Source: JABDQA01 sp963759125 (GTDB lineage Bacteria > Desulfobacterota > Desulfobulbia > Desulfobulbales > Desulfocapsaceae). Taken from it: a stretch of DNA of 64,000 bases. The position numbers and the translations under genes are program-made. The stretch covers positions 310,001 through 374,000 of the forward strand of contig CAVWXN010000009.1 in assembly GCA_963759125.1 (NCBI GenBank), read 5' to 3'. Under the pieces are notes generated by a model. The model was given only the letters and a program-made list of their open reading frames with translations. It was not told the origin of the DNA and did not search any database. Of this stretch, positions 34,516 to 44,124 are shown piece by piece. How positions within the stretch are numbered: the first letter of the stretch is position 1; each line of letters opens with the position of its first letter.

Positions 34516-36246
34516 TTACTTCATCCAGCGTTTTACCAGTTCGTCGTAGTTAACCGTTTCTCCCTGTGGTTTCTCGTTGGCCAGCTTGGCCTTGGGAGAG
34601 CCGGGTTTATCCAGCCACATTGCCGCGTCAGATTTCTCGTTCAGCCGCGGGCCGCAACCGCCGTAGGTATTGGCCTTCTCATCAGCCGCCTGCATGCGAG
34701 CCATGACCAGGTCCATTTCCTCGGCAAGACGGTCCATGGCCTGCTGCGGAGTAAAGGCGCCGGAGTTTACGTCGCCAATCTGCTGCCACCAGATCTGGGC
34801 CAGCTTCGGATAATCAGGTACATTGACACCGGTAGGTGACCACATAACACGGTCAGGTGAACGGTAGAACTCGACCAGGCCGCCCAACTTCGGAGCCCGC
34901 TCTGAAAAGCTTTCGTGGTTAACAGAACTTTCCCGGATGAAGGTCAGACCAACATGGCTTTTCTTGACGTCCACCGTTTTTGAAACCACAAACTGGGAAT
35001 AGAGCCAGGCTGCCTTGCGGCGATCAACCGGAGTTGACTTGAACAGGGTCCAGGAACCAGCATCCTGATAACCCAGTTTCTGGCCTTCTTCCCAATAGGG
35101 ACCATGGGGAGACGGAGCCATACGCCAGAGCGGAATGCCACTGTCATCTACCGTGTTGTTCCCTTCCGACTTGGGTGCCACCATGGAGGCGGTGAAGGCC
35201 GTATACCAGAAAATCTGCTGGGCTACGTTTCCTTGGGAAAGGGCCGGCAGGGACTGATAGAAGTCATAGCTGGCCGCTCCTGGAGGAGCATATTTGCGCA
35301 GCCACTCATCCCATTTCCGGATCGCATATACGGCAGCGGGGCCGTTGGCAGCTCCACCGCGAGTTACCGAGGCGCCCACTGGATTACAGGAGCCCTCTTC
35401 CATGCGAATTCCCCATTCATCAACGGGAATACCGTTTGGCAACCCCTTGCTGCCGGCTCCAGCCATGGAGAGCCAGGCGTCGGTCATTCGCCAGCCGAGG
35501 TCGGGCGCACGCTTACCATAGTCCATATGACCATATACTTTGACTCCGTCAATTTCCTTGACATCATCCGTGAAAAATTCAGCGATATCCTCATAGGCGG
35601 ACCAGTTCACCGGTACACCCAGCTCATAACCGTATTTCGCTTTGAATTTCTCCTTCAGTTCAGGACGATCAAACCAGTCTTTGCGGAACCAATAGAGATT
35701 GGCGAACTGTTGATCCGGAAGCTGATACAGTTTTCCGTCAGGGCCGGTGGTAAAAGATTTGCCGATAAAATCATCGACATCCAGCATCGGATTGGTAACA
35801 TCTTTACCCTCTCCCGCCATCCAGTCAGTCAGATTCACTGCCAGTTGCAGCCGTGAATGGGTGCCAATCAAATCTGAATCATTGATATAGGCATCATAGA
35901 GATTCCTCTTGGTCTGCATCTGGGTTTGTACCGCCTGGACAACTTCACCTTCACCCAGCAACTGATGGTTAACCTTGATACCGGTAATTTCCTCAAATGC
36001 CTTGGTAAGGGTTTTTGACTCGTACTCGTGGGTGGGAATAGTTTCGGACAACACGTTGATTTCCATGCCCGCAAAAGGCTTGGCCGCATTGATGAACCAT
36101 TCCATCTCTTTCATCTGGTCTTCTTTTGAAAGAGTCGAAGGCTGGAATTCTTCATCAATCCATTTCTTTGCCTCGTCGACACCGGCGTACACGCTTGAAA
36201 CGCTGAACGCCGCTACAGCTGTGAATAACGCAATCTTTCGTAACAT
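34516..36246 (-). CDS. glpV: Glycerol ABC transporter substrate-binding protein GlpV
   Basis: 576 residues with a signal peptide (MLRKIALFTAVAAFSVSSVYA, cleavage at about 21). It is a large family 1-type binding protein (LSETIPTHEYESKTLTKAFE; LYQLPDQQFANLYWFRKDWF; DAGSWTLFKSTPVDRRKAAW), and its length is typical of the GlpV/UgpB-like group that accompanies GlpSTPQ rather than ordinary 420-residue sugar-binding proteins. It is first in the operon. AGGGAGGTTATCTTC precedes the ATG, and this leader is partly duplicated upstream. Confidence 0.88.
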   Translation of the reverse strand: MLRKIALFTAVAAFSVSSVYAGVDEAKKWIDEEFQPSTLSKEDQMKEMEWFINAAKPFAGMEINVLSETIPTHEYESKTLTKAFEEITGIKVNHQLLGEGEVVQAVQTQMQTKRNLYDAYINDSDLIGTHSRLQLAVNLTDWMAGEGKDVTNPMLDVDDFIGKSFTTGPDGKLYQLPDQQFANLYWFRKDWFDRPELKEKFKAKYGYELGVPVNWSAYEDIAEFFTDDVKEIDGVKVYGHMDYGKRAPDLGWRMTDAWLSMAGAGSKGLPNGIPVDEWGIRMEEGSCNPVGASVTRGGAANGPAAVYAIRKWDEWLRKYAPPGAASYDFYQSLPALSQGNVAQQIFWYTAFTASMVAPKSEGNNTVDDSGIPLWRMAPSPHGPYWEEGQKLGYQDAGSWTLFKSTPVDRRKAAWLYSQFVVSKTVDVKKSHVGLTFIRESSVNHESFSERAPKLGGLVEFYRSPDRVMWSPTGVNVPDYPKLAQIWWQQIGDVNSGAFTPQQAMDRLAEEMDLVMARMQAADEKANTYGGCGPRLNEKSDAAMWLDKPGSPKAKLANEKPQGETVNYDELVKRWMK

Positions 36247-36250
36247 GAAG

Positions 36251-36341
36251 ATAACCTCCCTAAGCTGTGGTTGATGGAATTGTACTGACTTGTTTTAGAT
36301 GACCTCCCTAAGCTGTGTTTTGATGGATTTGTACCTACCTG
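36251..36341. repeat. Tandem duplication of the glpV leader
   Basis: ACCTCCCTAAGCTGTG, then TTGATGGA and TTGTAC, occurs at 36253 and again at 36302, a 49-bp period with few differences. The repeated unit contains the inverse complement of the glpV Shine-Dalgarno (AGGGAGGT). The second copy thus carries a silent ribosome site with no start codon. Confidence 0.75.
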
Positions 36342-36366
36342 GCTCCACAAAACACAATTTTTTTCG

Positions 36367-36402
36367 CAAGATCAATAGAAATTTTCGCTTATTTGCCAAA
36401 AA
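36367..36402. promoter_or_regulatory. Possible GlpR (DeoR-type) operator upstream of glpV
   Basis: On the minus strand the blocks GCGAAAA-TTT and GCGAAAA-AAATT occur about 23 bases apart, upstream of the glpV leader duplication. Direct TTTCGC-type repeats are common in DeoR-family operators. AT-rich context makes chance likely enough to keep confidence low. Confidence 0.25.
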
Positions 36403-36948
36403 GCGATCTTAAAATTCGATAATTGCAACATTCTTTGCCGCAATTTTTCGAATGTCCGCTCTGCCATTTTTAGTCAGTACCAGGAAAGAGCAAGCGGAAA
36501 ATCAGCTTTAAAAGATAATTCCTTCTAAGGGATGGGCTAGTACAATTTTTTATTATGAGCTGAATAATTGCCACTTTAACCAGACTGCCATCTATCCGTT
36601 CCTCTGAGATTGTACCCATAAGTCTGGAATTAATTGAAATTTGAGTCAGGATTTTAGGGGCTTTTGCCCGAGAATAATCCCTGCGCCGCACTCTGAAAGG
36701 AGTCAGTTTCACCTTTTGGCTCATATAGAAAGCTAGGCTATTCATTTTTCCCAACTTTCGCATCTACGCCGCTCCGGGCCAGGGATGCTTAGAGATTAAT
36801 AAAAGACCCTTGCCAAGATAGGGCTCCAGATCGGCAGCAGCTTTAAAGGATTTGTTGAGCTTGAAATGGAGGGATCGAGGTAGTAAAAAGAGGGGTAATC
36901 ACCTGCTCGACAACAGAGATACAGATCCACGCCTGAGGGAGGAAAACC

Positions 36949-38157
36949 ATGCGCTACAGAACGATGCCGAAAAATGGAGATGAGCTGTCAGTGCTGGGAT
37001 TCGGCTGTATGCGCCTGCCGCTGCTCGAGGGTGGCAACATCCACGTGGACAAAGCGATCGAACAGATTCGCTATGCCATAGACAGCGGCGTCAATTATCT
37101 GGATACGGCCTGGCCCTATCATGGTGGCGCAAGCGAGTCGATACTCGGCAATGCCCTCCAGGATGGCTACCGGGAAAAAGTGAAAATTGCCACCAAGCTG
37201 CCCACCTGGCTGATCAACAGTCGAGAGGACATGGATTCGTACCTCGATAAACAGCTGGTGAAGCTGCAGACTGAGCGAATCGACTACTATCTTCTCCATG
37301 CCTTGAACGGTCTCACCTGGGATAAACTCGACCAGTTAGGTGTTGCTGAGTTTCTCGATACTGCAATTAAGGATGGCCGAATAATCAACGCCGGATTTTC
37401 CTTTCACGGTGTCCTCGATGACTTCAAGCGAATCGTTGATGGCTACCCCTGGGTCTTCTGTCAGATCCAGTACAACTATCTCGACCAGCAATATCAGGCC
37501 GGCACCGAGGGGCTTAATTATGCCGCCGAACGAGACCTGGGCATCATCGTCATGGAACCGCTCCGCGGAGGCAACCTCGGTCTGCCGGAACCACCCCCGG
37601 CCATCGGCGCCATCTGGGATCAGGCCGAGACCAGGCGTACCTCGGCTGAATGGGCCCTGCGTTGGATCTGGAATCGTCCCGAGGTAGGCGTGGTGCTCTC
37701 AGGGATGAATGAAGATACTCATATTGATGAAAACCTGCGGATCGCCGACCAGGCGCTGCCGGGCTCGCTGACCCAGCGGGAGTGTGAACTCGTCGAACAG
37801 GCCGCCGCCACCTACAAAGAATTGATGAAAGTTGACTGCACCGGCTGCGGGTATTGCCTGCCGTGTCCGGAAGGAGTGATGATTCCAGCGATCTTCGAAG
37901 TCTATAACAAGATGCATCTTTTCGGTAACAAGGAAGAAGCCAAATTCATCTATGCCATCAGAATGTGCGGCGTTATATCAGGCCTCAAACCAGGTTTTGC
38001 TTCCGAATGTGTACAGTGCGGCGAATGTCTGGAGAAGTGCCCCCAGTCGATCCCGATCCCCGATATCCTTGCCGATGTGGTCGAGGAGTTCGAAGGGCCG
38101 GGAATGGAGGATCGTATTGCCTTTGCCAACAAGATGTTCAAGGCAGATCAGCGCTGA
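36949..38157 (+). CDS. Aldo/keto reductase with C-terminal ferredoxin domain
   Basis: 402 residues. The TIM barrel carries the AKR tetrad: YLDTAWPYHGG (Asp and Tyr), ATKLPTW (Lys) and YYLLHALNG (His). The C-terminus has cysteine clusters CTGCGYCLPCPEGVMIP and CVQCGECLEKCPQSIPIP, two 4Fe-4S ferredoxin motifs typical of this anaerobic AKR group. It could couple ferredoxin to carbonyl reduction. The ATG has GAGGGAGGAAAACC. It is monocistronic, between glp and arg genes. Confidence 0.9.
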   Translation: MRYRTMPKNGDELSVLGFGCMRLPLLEGGNIHVDKAIEQIRYAIDSGVNYLDTAWPYHGGASESILGNALQDGYREKVKIATKLPTWLINSREDMDSYLDKQLVKLQTERIDYYLLHALNGLTWDKLDQLGVAEFLDTAIKDGRIINAGFSFHGVLDDFKRIVDGYPWVFCQIQYNYLDQQYQAGTEGLNYAAERDLGIIVMEPLRGGNLGLPEPPPAIGAIWDQAETRRTSAEWALRWIWNRPEVGVVLSGMNEDTHIDENLRIADQALPGSLTQRECELVEQAAATYKELMKVDCTGCGYCLPCPEGVMIPAIFEVYNKMHLFGNKEEAKFIYAIRMCGVISGLKPGFASECVQCGECLEKCPQSIPIPDILADVVEEFEGPGMEDRIAFANKMFKADQR

Positions 38158-38366
38158 GTTTACCGGGCGGACAAGCCGGTTAGGTATTCATACCACAGCT
38201 GATGGCCCGGCAGACCTGAAATTTTCTGTCGACTTGTGCTCCGCATTCTACTGTATCTTGTCGTCCCGGATGGGGACACTCTGAAATCTGCAGACTTTCG
38301 CCGCCGATTTCTGCTATATTCAAACTTTATTTTTTTGTTCAAGAAACCTGTAATACGGAGGATTCC

Positions 38367-39284
38367 GTGAAGCGCGATTTTCTGCACGTCACCGATTTCA
38401 GTACGGATGAAGTTCTGGAAACATTCGCCCTGGCCAAGGAAGTAAAAGAGAGGTTCAGACGAAGGGAACATTACAAACCGTTCGACGGCCGTACCATGGC
38501 AATGATTTTTGCCAAGCCATCAGCCCGAACCAGAATCTCGTTCGAGACCGGTTTTTTTCGCCTGGGAGGGCATGCACTCTATCTGGGTCCTGAAGATATC
38601 TCGCTCGGCACCCGCGAGGCAGTCAAAGATATCGCCCGGGTAATGGCCCGCTACAACGACGTGATCATGGCCCGGGTCTTTGCCCACGACCACGTGCTGA
38701 AGCTGGCCCATTATGCATCTGTCCCGGTGGTCAACGGTTTGACCGACTACAACCATCCCTGTCAGATTATGGCTGACACGTTTACCATCCTCGAGCATCG
38801 GGGTCACCTTGATGATCTGAAAATAGTGTATGTGGGGGACGGCAACAATATTGTCCATTCCTGGCTGCGTATGGCCCAGCGGCTGCCGCTCCATTTTGTC
38901 TGTGCCTGTCCGGAAAACTATCAGCCTGATGCTGAAACCGTTGCCCTCGCGAGGGAGGCGGGCTTTTCCGAGATTGAGATCAGCCATGACCCCAGGTCGG
39001 CCGTCAAAGGGGCCGATATCGTTTATACCGATGTCTGGGCCTCGATGGGCCAGAAGGAAGAGGCCGAACAGCGTAAAATCGACTTCCAGGGTTTCCAGGT
39101 CGATGACCAACTTATGGAGGCAACCGGCAAGCCAAGTCTGTTCATGCACTGCCTGCCTGTTGAACGGGGCATCGAGACCACCGATTCAGTGGTCGAATCA
39201 AAAGCCTCGATTGTCTTTGACCAGGCAGAGAACCGGATGCACGCCCAGAATGGTATTCTGCTCAAACTCTTCAGCAAATCGTAA
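38367..39284 (+). CDS. argF: Ornithine carbamoyltransferase
   Basis: 305 residues. Carbamoyl-phosphate site FAKPSARTRISFE, DYNHPCQIMAD, ornithine loop DVWASMGQKEE and HCLPVERG, the set that distinguishes OTC from other carbamoyltransferases. The first motif has Ala where many enzymes have Thr (S-A-RTR). The start is GTG with CGGAGGATTCC upstream. It makes citrulline for arginine synthesis. It is followed after 20 bases by pyrB, so the two carbamoyl phosphate-using enzymes share a transcript. Confidence 0.94.
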   Translation: MKRDFLHVTDFSTDEVLETFALAKEVKERFRRREHYKPFDGRTMAMIFAKPSARTRISFETGFFRLGGHALYLGPEDISLGTREAVKDIARVMARYNDVIMARVFAHDHVLKLAHYASVPVVNGLTDYNHPCQIMADTFTILEHRGHLDDLKIVYVGDGNNIVHSWLRMAQRLPLHFVCACPENYQPDAETVALAREAGFSEIEISHDPRSAVKGADIVYTDVWASMGQKEEAEQRKIDFQGFQVDDQLMEATGKPSLFMHCLPVERGIETTDSVVESKASIVFDQAENRMHAQNGILLKLFSKS

Positions 39285-39304
39285 GGAATCACAGGAGACA
39301 GCCG

Positions 39305-40243
39305 ATGTCACATTTCAGTCTGCAGCATGTGGTCGAGTCGCAGCAGTTCGACAGGGATCTGCTGGAACTGGTTTTCGAAACCACCGATATGATGAAGGCG
39401 GATCTGCAGGGAGAAAGAAAACTGGCCAAAATCCTGGACGGCCGGATCATGGCATCACTCTTCTACGAACCCTCCACCCGAACCCGTTTCTCCTTTGAAA
39501 GCGCCATGAAAAGGTTAGGCGGGTCGGTGCTCACCACCGAAAACGCCCGCGAGTTCTCCAGCGCCTCCAAAGGCGAGAGCCTGTCGGATTCGACCAGGAT
39601 CATGAATGGCTATGCCGATGTCATCGTCATGCGCCACAACGAGGCAGGCAGCGCCGCCCGGGCCGCGGAAATCTCCACCATACCAATCATCAATGCCGGC
39701 GACGGGGCCGGACAGCATCCGACCCAGGCTTTGCTGGACATCTATACGATCGCCGACAGCTTCCCCGAGATGAAGAGTCTCAAAATCGCCCTGGTCGGTG
39801 ACCTGCGCTACGGAAGAACGGCGCGCTCACTCAGTTATCTCTTGACCAAATACGAAGACATGGAGCTTATCTTCGTTGCTCCTTCGGTCTGTAGAATGGA
39901 AGGGGATATAAAAAAATACCTGGATAAATACCAGGTCTCCTGGCACGAAGAAGACGATCTGGCCAAGGTTATCGGAGAGATAGACTGCGTTTACATGACC
40001 CGGGTCCAGAAAGAGAGGTTTCATGCGGCAGAAGATTATCAGCAAGCGGCAAGCAAGTATATTTTAACCCCGGAGCTGGTCAACCTGATGAAGCAGGAAT
40101 CGATCATCATGCACCCGCTGCCCCGGGTGGATGAAATACCCGCGGCGATCGACAGCAGGCCCCAGGCCCGTTACTTCGAGCAGGCCCAGAATGGGCTCTA
40201 CGTTCGCATGGCCCTGCTTTACCTGCTTTTAAAGGACCGCTGA
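39305..40243 (+). CDS. pyrB: Aspartate carbamoyltransferase catalytic subunit
   Basis: 312 residues. FYEPSTRTRFSFESAMKRLG is the carbamoyl-phosphate loop, GDGAGQHPTQALLDIYTI and MHPLPRVDEIPAAID the family-specific motifs, with the aspartate-binding RVQKERF in place of an ornithine loop. It makes N-carbamoyl-aspartate for pyrimidines. No pyrI or pyrC is in the window. The spacing to argF and GGAGACAGCCG before the ATG support coupled expression. Confidence 0.95.
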   Translation: MSHFSLQHVVESQQFDRDLLELVFETTDMMKADLQGERKLAKILDGRIMASLFYEPSTRTRFSFESAMKRLGGSVLTTENAREFSSASKGESLSDSTRIMNGYADVIVMRHNEAGSAARAAEISTIPIINAGDGAGQHPTQALLDIYTIADSFPEMKSLKIALVGDLRYGRTARSLSYLLTKYEDMELIFVAPSVCRMEGDIKKYLDKYQVSWHEEDDLAKVIGEIDCVYMTRVQKERFHAAEDYQQAASKYILTPELVNLMKQESIIMHPLPRVDEIPAAIDSRPQARYFEQAQNGLYVRMALLYLLLKDR

Positions 40244-40280
40244 GAAAGGCCGGGAGCACCGGGCCGCACATCGAGGTTCC

Positions 40281-41138
40281 TTATTTCCCCACGATGGTGA
40301 TCAGCACGGCGGTGATGATCACCGCAGCTCCCAGATAGCCAAGCAAACTCAAAGACTCTCCCAGTATCACATAGGCCGCCGCAGTGGCCACTACCGGCTC
40401 CAGGGTGGCGACGATCGAGGCCCGGCCCGCTTCAAGGTATTTAACCCCCTGATAATAGCAGTAATTGGCCAGATAGGTGGAGACGGTGGAGACCGCGATC
40501 AGCGCCCCCCAGGCGGCTGCGTTTTTCGGCGCAAACTCGACCAAGGGCAGCATGCAGACAATACCGACGGGGAGCACGTAAAGAAACAGGTTGGCCGAGG
40601 AATAGCGTCCTGAAAAATATTTGCCCACGGTGTAATAGAGCGAGTAGCACAGTCCCGCCACCAGGCCGGACACCAGGGCCAGCAGTCCAGCAGGGGAGGC
40701 CTCGGTGGCGGCCTTGCCTCCGCCTGATCTGGAAATCATGTAGACCCCGGCAATAACCAGGACGACGGCCAGAATTTTAGAGCCACTCAACCGCTCCCGA
40801 AAAATGAAGAACGAGCAGACCACCACCCAGGCCGGTGCCGTATAGAGCAGTACCGAGGCCAGCGCCGCACCGCCACTCTTTACCGCATATTGATACGACA
40901 CATAGAACAGAAAAATACCGAACACGCCGAAGAAACCCAGCAGTGGGATATCTCGTCTCTCCAGCCGGGTCTGACCGAGGAGCAGCGCCTGAGCAGCAAA
41001 ACAGAACCAGGCAAAAAGGGCCCGCCAGAAAGCCACCTCCAGAGGCTCGAGCCCCTGGGCAAAGGCAATGGATGAGAAGATGCCGATGAAGGCCCAGCAG
41101 GACGCCGCGGCAACAATGAATCCATAACCTTTCAACAT
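40281..41138 (-). CDS. EamA/DMT-family transporter
   Basis: 285 residues with ten hydrophobic helices in two repeated halves, each with the EamA pattern (ASCWAFIGIFSSIAFAQGLE in the first; YYQGVKYLEAGRASIVATLE then PVVATAAAYVILGESL in the second). Such permeases usually export amino acids, nucleosides or other metabolites. It is convergent with pyrB and followed leftward by nothing. Substrate cannot be assigned. Confidence 0.85.
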   Translation of the reverse strand: MLKGYGFIVAAASCWAFIGIFSSIAFAQGLEPLEVAFWRALFAWFCFAAQALLLGQTRLERRDIPLLGFFGVFGIFLFYVSYQYAVKSGGAALASVLLYTAPAWVVVCSFFIFRERLSGSKILAVVLVIAGVYMISRSGGGKAATEASPAGLLALVSGLVAGLCYSLYYTVGKYFSGRYSSANLFLYVLPVGIVCMLPLVEFAPKNAAAWGALIAVSTVSTYLANYCYYQGVKYLEAGRASIVATLEPVVATAAAYVILGESLSLLGYLGAAVIITAVLITIVGK

Positions 41139-41177
41139 TTCACCGCAGCTTATTGTTTGAGATTAATCGAAAGAGCC

Positions 41178-41465
41178 TTACATCCAGACAAACCAGTAGA
41201 TCCCGGTCAGAACCGCCGCGGCAAGGTAACACTGTAACACGACAAGACTGCCGAAGACGCTGTGCCAGAACAGGGTAACGCGTTGACCGAAGGTAGCCTT
41301 GCCCGTCTTGATCAGTTTCTCCACGTGACTGCACTCAGCTTCCGGCATCTTTCGGTATAACAGAGGGGTAAAAGCGGCAACAAATGCATAGATGAATGCC
41401 ACGATAATAAAGGCAGTGGCAAATATGATGGCAATCTCAGTCGATTGTCGAAACGGTACTCTCAT
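41178..41465 (-). CDS. Two-helix membrane protein, unknown function
   Basis: About 95 residues from the ATG at 41465; a TTG at 41489 would add eight residues. Two membrane helices (EIAIIFATAFIIVAFIYAFV and VVLQCYLAAAVLTGIYWFVW) flank a basic cytoplasmic loop with a CSHVEKLIKTGKATFGQRVT segment. No named family recognised. It lies between the EamA gene and the phosphatase on the same strand. Confidence 0.55.
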   Translation of the reverse strand: MRVPFRQSTEIAIIFATAFIIVAFIYAFVAAFTPLLYRKMPEAECSHVEKLIKTGKATFGQRVTLFWHSVFGSLVVLQCYLAAAVLTGIYWFVWM

Positions 41466-41629
41466 GGTCAAAACCCACTGCTTCCCCAAAAATTTTCACA
41501 AACTTGATCCCTGTAGAAATCAGAGTAAACTATAGCAATCAACCAAAATGATTGTCAAATTAGAAATTTAGTAGATGGTTGCAGAGCGAGGGGGGAAGAG
41601 GGAATTGTCTTTTCAGAACTCCTCGATGC

Positions 41630-43216
41630 TCAGAACCCGTGGGTCAGTTTGATGACAATCAGCGTGACATCGTCTTCGATGGTCGCTCCCCGCTGAAAAA
41701 CGTTAAGCGCCTCGGTAATCCCGGTTAGAATCTCCGCCGCACCTCGGTCTCTATTTTGCTTGAGCAGTGCGTACATTGACTCCTTGCCGAACATTTCACC
41801 CTCGGGGTTGCGGGCCTCCCAGATGCCATCCGTACCCAGCAGAATAATCTGGCCTTCCCGTAGATCGGTTCTGCTGTTTTCCTCGAACTGGAACTGTTCA
41901 TCGACACCCAGTGCGATCCCCGCCCCCTTTAATTCGGTCAGCGTATCAAACTCCGGGTCATAGATGACGGCCGGATCGTGTCCGGCACGTACCCAGCGCA
42001 GGCACCCTTCGCCCCTTTCGATGGTCAGGTAGAACATCGACATGAAACTGCCCGATTCTGCCACATCTCTGCTGAACTGGGCATTCACGTCAGAGATGAT
42101 GGCCGCGGTGCTTCCCGGCAGGGCCGCACGCTGACGCAGAAAAGCCCGGGTGGAGGCCATAAGAAGGGCAGAGGAAATACCGTGCCCGGAGACATCGCCG
42201 ATCACCACGCCGATTCTCGCACCTTGTTCCCGGTCGAAGAGGAGGTAGTCAAAATAATCACCGCCGGTTTCGTCGCAGTACATCGATCGCCCGGCAATAT
42301 CGAGCCCTTCAAATTCAGGGTCCTTGGCCGGCAGCAGATTCTGCTGCACCTCTTTTGCCACTGCCAGCGATCTGCGCATCTGATCCCGGTGTTTGAGCCC
42401 GCCAACCATTTTGTTGAACGAGCTCATCAGATTGGATATCTCGTTGCTGCCCGCCGGTTTAAGCGTTACATCAAGATTGCCGGCAGCAACCTGATTGGCT
42501 CCATCATTGATTGACAGCACCGGGACAATGATTCGCTGCCGGAGAAAAAGCAGGATGCCCAGGATCAGCAGAAAGGTTACCACCGCAAATCCCAGGACGA
42601 CTCGCTTGGTAAATATTTCATATTCAGCCTGAATAAGCTCAAAGGTCCGCTCGACGCTTATAACGAGTTTTATTACCGCCAGCAGTTCACCCTTCTGCCT
42701 CTTTTGAATCGGATAGAACGCCTCGATCACCCGCACCTCCGGCTGCCCCTCGACCATTCTCAGAGTCTTGACCTGCCTTTTAACCAATGGCGAAACAGAT
42801 TCCATGACCTCGGCAAAATCTTTGGGGAGGCGATGCGCTTCCCTGCCTTCAGGCTTGCCTGGGTCGTAGATCAACCCGTCGGGGTCTTTTATTTTATGCT
42901 CCAGCACCACCCCGTTCTCATCGCGCACAACAACGCCGACAATGGCAAAATTAAGGTTCTCTCCTATAAATTCCGCCCGTTCCTGAATAAGCTCTATGAT
43001 GCTTTTGGTATTTTTCTCCATAGCCAGACGCCGAACCGAGGTTTCCATGGCTGAGAGAAAAATGATCGCCTTGTTCTCCACTTCCTTGAGCGCAATCTCT
43101 CTCATACTCTCTCGATAGAGAAAGATACTCAATACCAGCGAGGCCATGGACAGGCCGATGATGATCAGCGCTGCCTGAAAGGCTATATGGTTTACAAACC
43201 GTGCTCTAGGATTCAT
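41630..43216 (-). CDS. Membrane sensor PP2C (SpoIIE/RsbU-type) phosphatase with HAMP
   Basis: 528 residues. Membrane helix 1 at about 11-34, an extracytoplasmic sensor to about 205, helix 2 (VVLGFAVVTFLLILGILLFL), HAMP at about 228-285 and a SpoIIE-type PP2C domain from about 300. The catalytic motifs GDYFDYLLFD, VIGDVSGHGISSALLMA, LLGTDGIWEARNPEGEMFG and EDDVTLIVIKL are complete. Such proteins dephosphorylate anti-sigma-factor antagonists (RsbV-type). No STAS or RsbW gene is in the window. It is 35 bases downstream of the DUF4405 gene. Confidence 0.88.
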   Translation of the reverse strand: MNPRARFVNHIAFQAALIIIGLSMASLVLSIFLYRESMREIALKEVENKAIIFLSAMETSVRRLAMEKNTKSIIELIQERAEFIGENLNFAIVGVVVRDENGVVLEHKIKDPDGLIYDPGKPEGREAHRLPKDFAEVMESVSPLVKRQVKTLRMVEGQPEVRVIEAFYPIQKRQKGELLAVIKLVISVERTFELIQAEYEIFTKRVVLGFAVVTFLLILGILLFLRQRIIVPVLSINDGANQVAAGNLDVTLKPAGSNEISNLMSSFNKMVGGLKHRDQMRRSLAVAKEVQQNLLPAKDPEFEGLDIAGRSMYCDETGGDYFDYLLFDREQGARIGVVIGDVSGHGISSALLMASTRAFLRQRAALPGSTAAIISDVNAQFSRDVAESGSFMSMFYLTIERGEGCLRWVRAGHDPAVIYDPEFDTLTELKGAGIALGVDEQFQFEENSRTDLREGQIILLGTDGIWEARNPEGEMFGKESMYALLKQNRDRGAAEILTGITEALNVFQRGATIEDDVTLIVIKLTHGF

Positions 43217-43250
43217 ACCTTCATGTTATCAGAACGCATCCTCTATCTGC

Positions 43251-44124
43251 CTACTGCCCCTGATTCTCTTTGACGATCTCTACCATCGCCTCATACATCT
43301 GCATTGGCCCGGTGCCGTTCTCAGCCGCCAGATCTTTGAGCTTCTGGTCGGGATCGATACTCATCCCCCGCTTCTTCAACCCTTCTATGATCATAGCACA
43401 ATCCTGCCCGATCTCATCGCAAAGTTGAGTGATGGTCTTTTTTCCCATACCTGATTTTGGTGCCTCAATAGCGCCGTTAGATCCACCTTCCGTATGAGAT
43501 TCGGCCCCTTCGGGAGCAGACGATAAGCCGGCCGGTTTGATGATATCATAGACTTGCTGGGGCGTGTTGCCGCTTCTTTTGGCGATATCCTGGAGCATTT
43601 CTTTTTCGTCGGTCACCTGGATCCCGGCGGCCTCCAGCAGTGCAATGCTCTTCTGCAGATCAAGTCCCATCCGGCTGGCAAAGCCTTGCAGGGAAGATGA
43701 CTGAGCCTGACCGTACGGCGGATCACCGTACTTCGACGCCGCACCTTCTTTAATCTGCTCGGAAAAATCAACAATCGTGATTATCGGCGGTACATGATAA
43801 TAGGTGGCGACCACGAAAATGAGCGTCAAGACAAAACCGACCGTCGAGGCACCGCTAAACAACCTGAACTGCTTCGCTTTGTTTTTCATATAGTTCATGA
43901 TCGGTTTCCAGTTCAGGTAGATATGCACTATACCGGCAAACAGAAACAGAAACCCGACCGTCGTATGCTGTGCCGACCAGTCATGTTTGGTCAGGCCCCA
44001 AAATTTCCAGACCGCCCAGTTCGAAATCCGTCCCTCGGGCACCACATAGAGGACGAGTGAGTTTAAGGTGAGTACAATCGAGTGACCAGACCATGGTCAT
44101 CGAGGTGATTTTTCGCATGTTCAT
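43251..44124 (-). pseudogene. DUF4405 membrane protein with two C-terminal helical repeats, N-terminal frameshift
   Basis: The gene starts at ATG 44124 (AAGGAA before it) with MNMRKITSMTMVWSL. Near 44080 one extra base breaks the frame; the next frame gives IVLTLNSLVLYVVPEGRISN and WGLTKHDWSAQHTTVGFLFL, the haem-cytochrome-like DUF4405 core with His residues in helices 2 and 3. After a third helix (FVLTLIFVVATYYHVPPIIT) there is a soluble tail with two related 45-residue repeats (EKEMLQDIAKRSGNTPQQVY and DQKLKDLAAENGTGPMQMYE). In the raw sequence the second part can only start at a GTG or similar. Joined length is about 290. Confidence 0.75.

Larger units (their letters stand above)
36247..36948. 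other. Divergent intergenic region with leader duplication
   Basis: About 700 bases between glpV and the aldo/keto reductase. It contains the 49-bp-spaced direct repeat described separately, an AT-rich stretch (36350-36480) likely to hold the leftward glp promoter, and on the right GGAGGGATCGAGG and a clear GAGGGAGGAAAACC ribosome site for 36949. A minus-strand frame at 36470-36763 is open but has no ribosome site and no recognisable motif, so I do not call it. Confidence 0.5.

Noticed and set aside
36470..36763. Minus-strand frame of 97 codons in the glpV upstream region
   Set aside because: Basic, low-information peptide without recognisable motif or ribosome site, lying in AT-rich promoter sequence.
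40244..40280. GGCC-based hairpin between pyrB and the EamA gene
   Set aside because: Only about four complementary bases in a GC-rich context; too weak to call.
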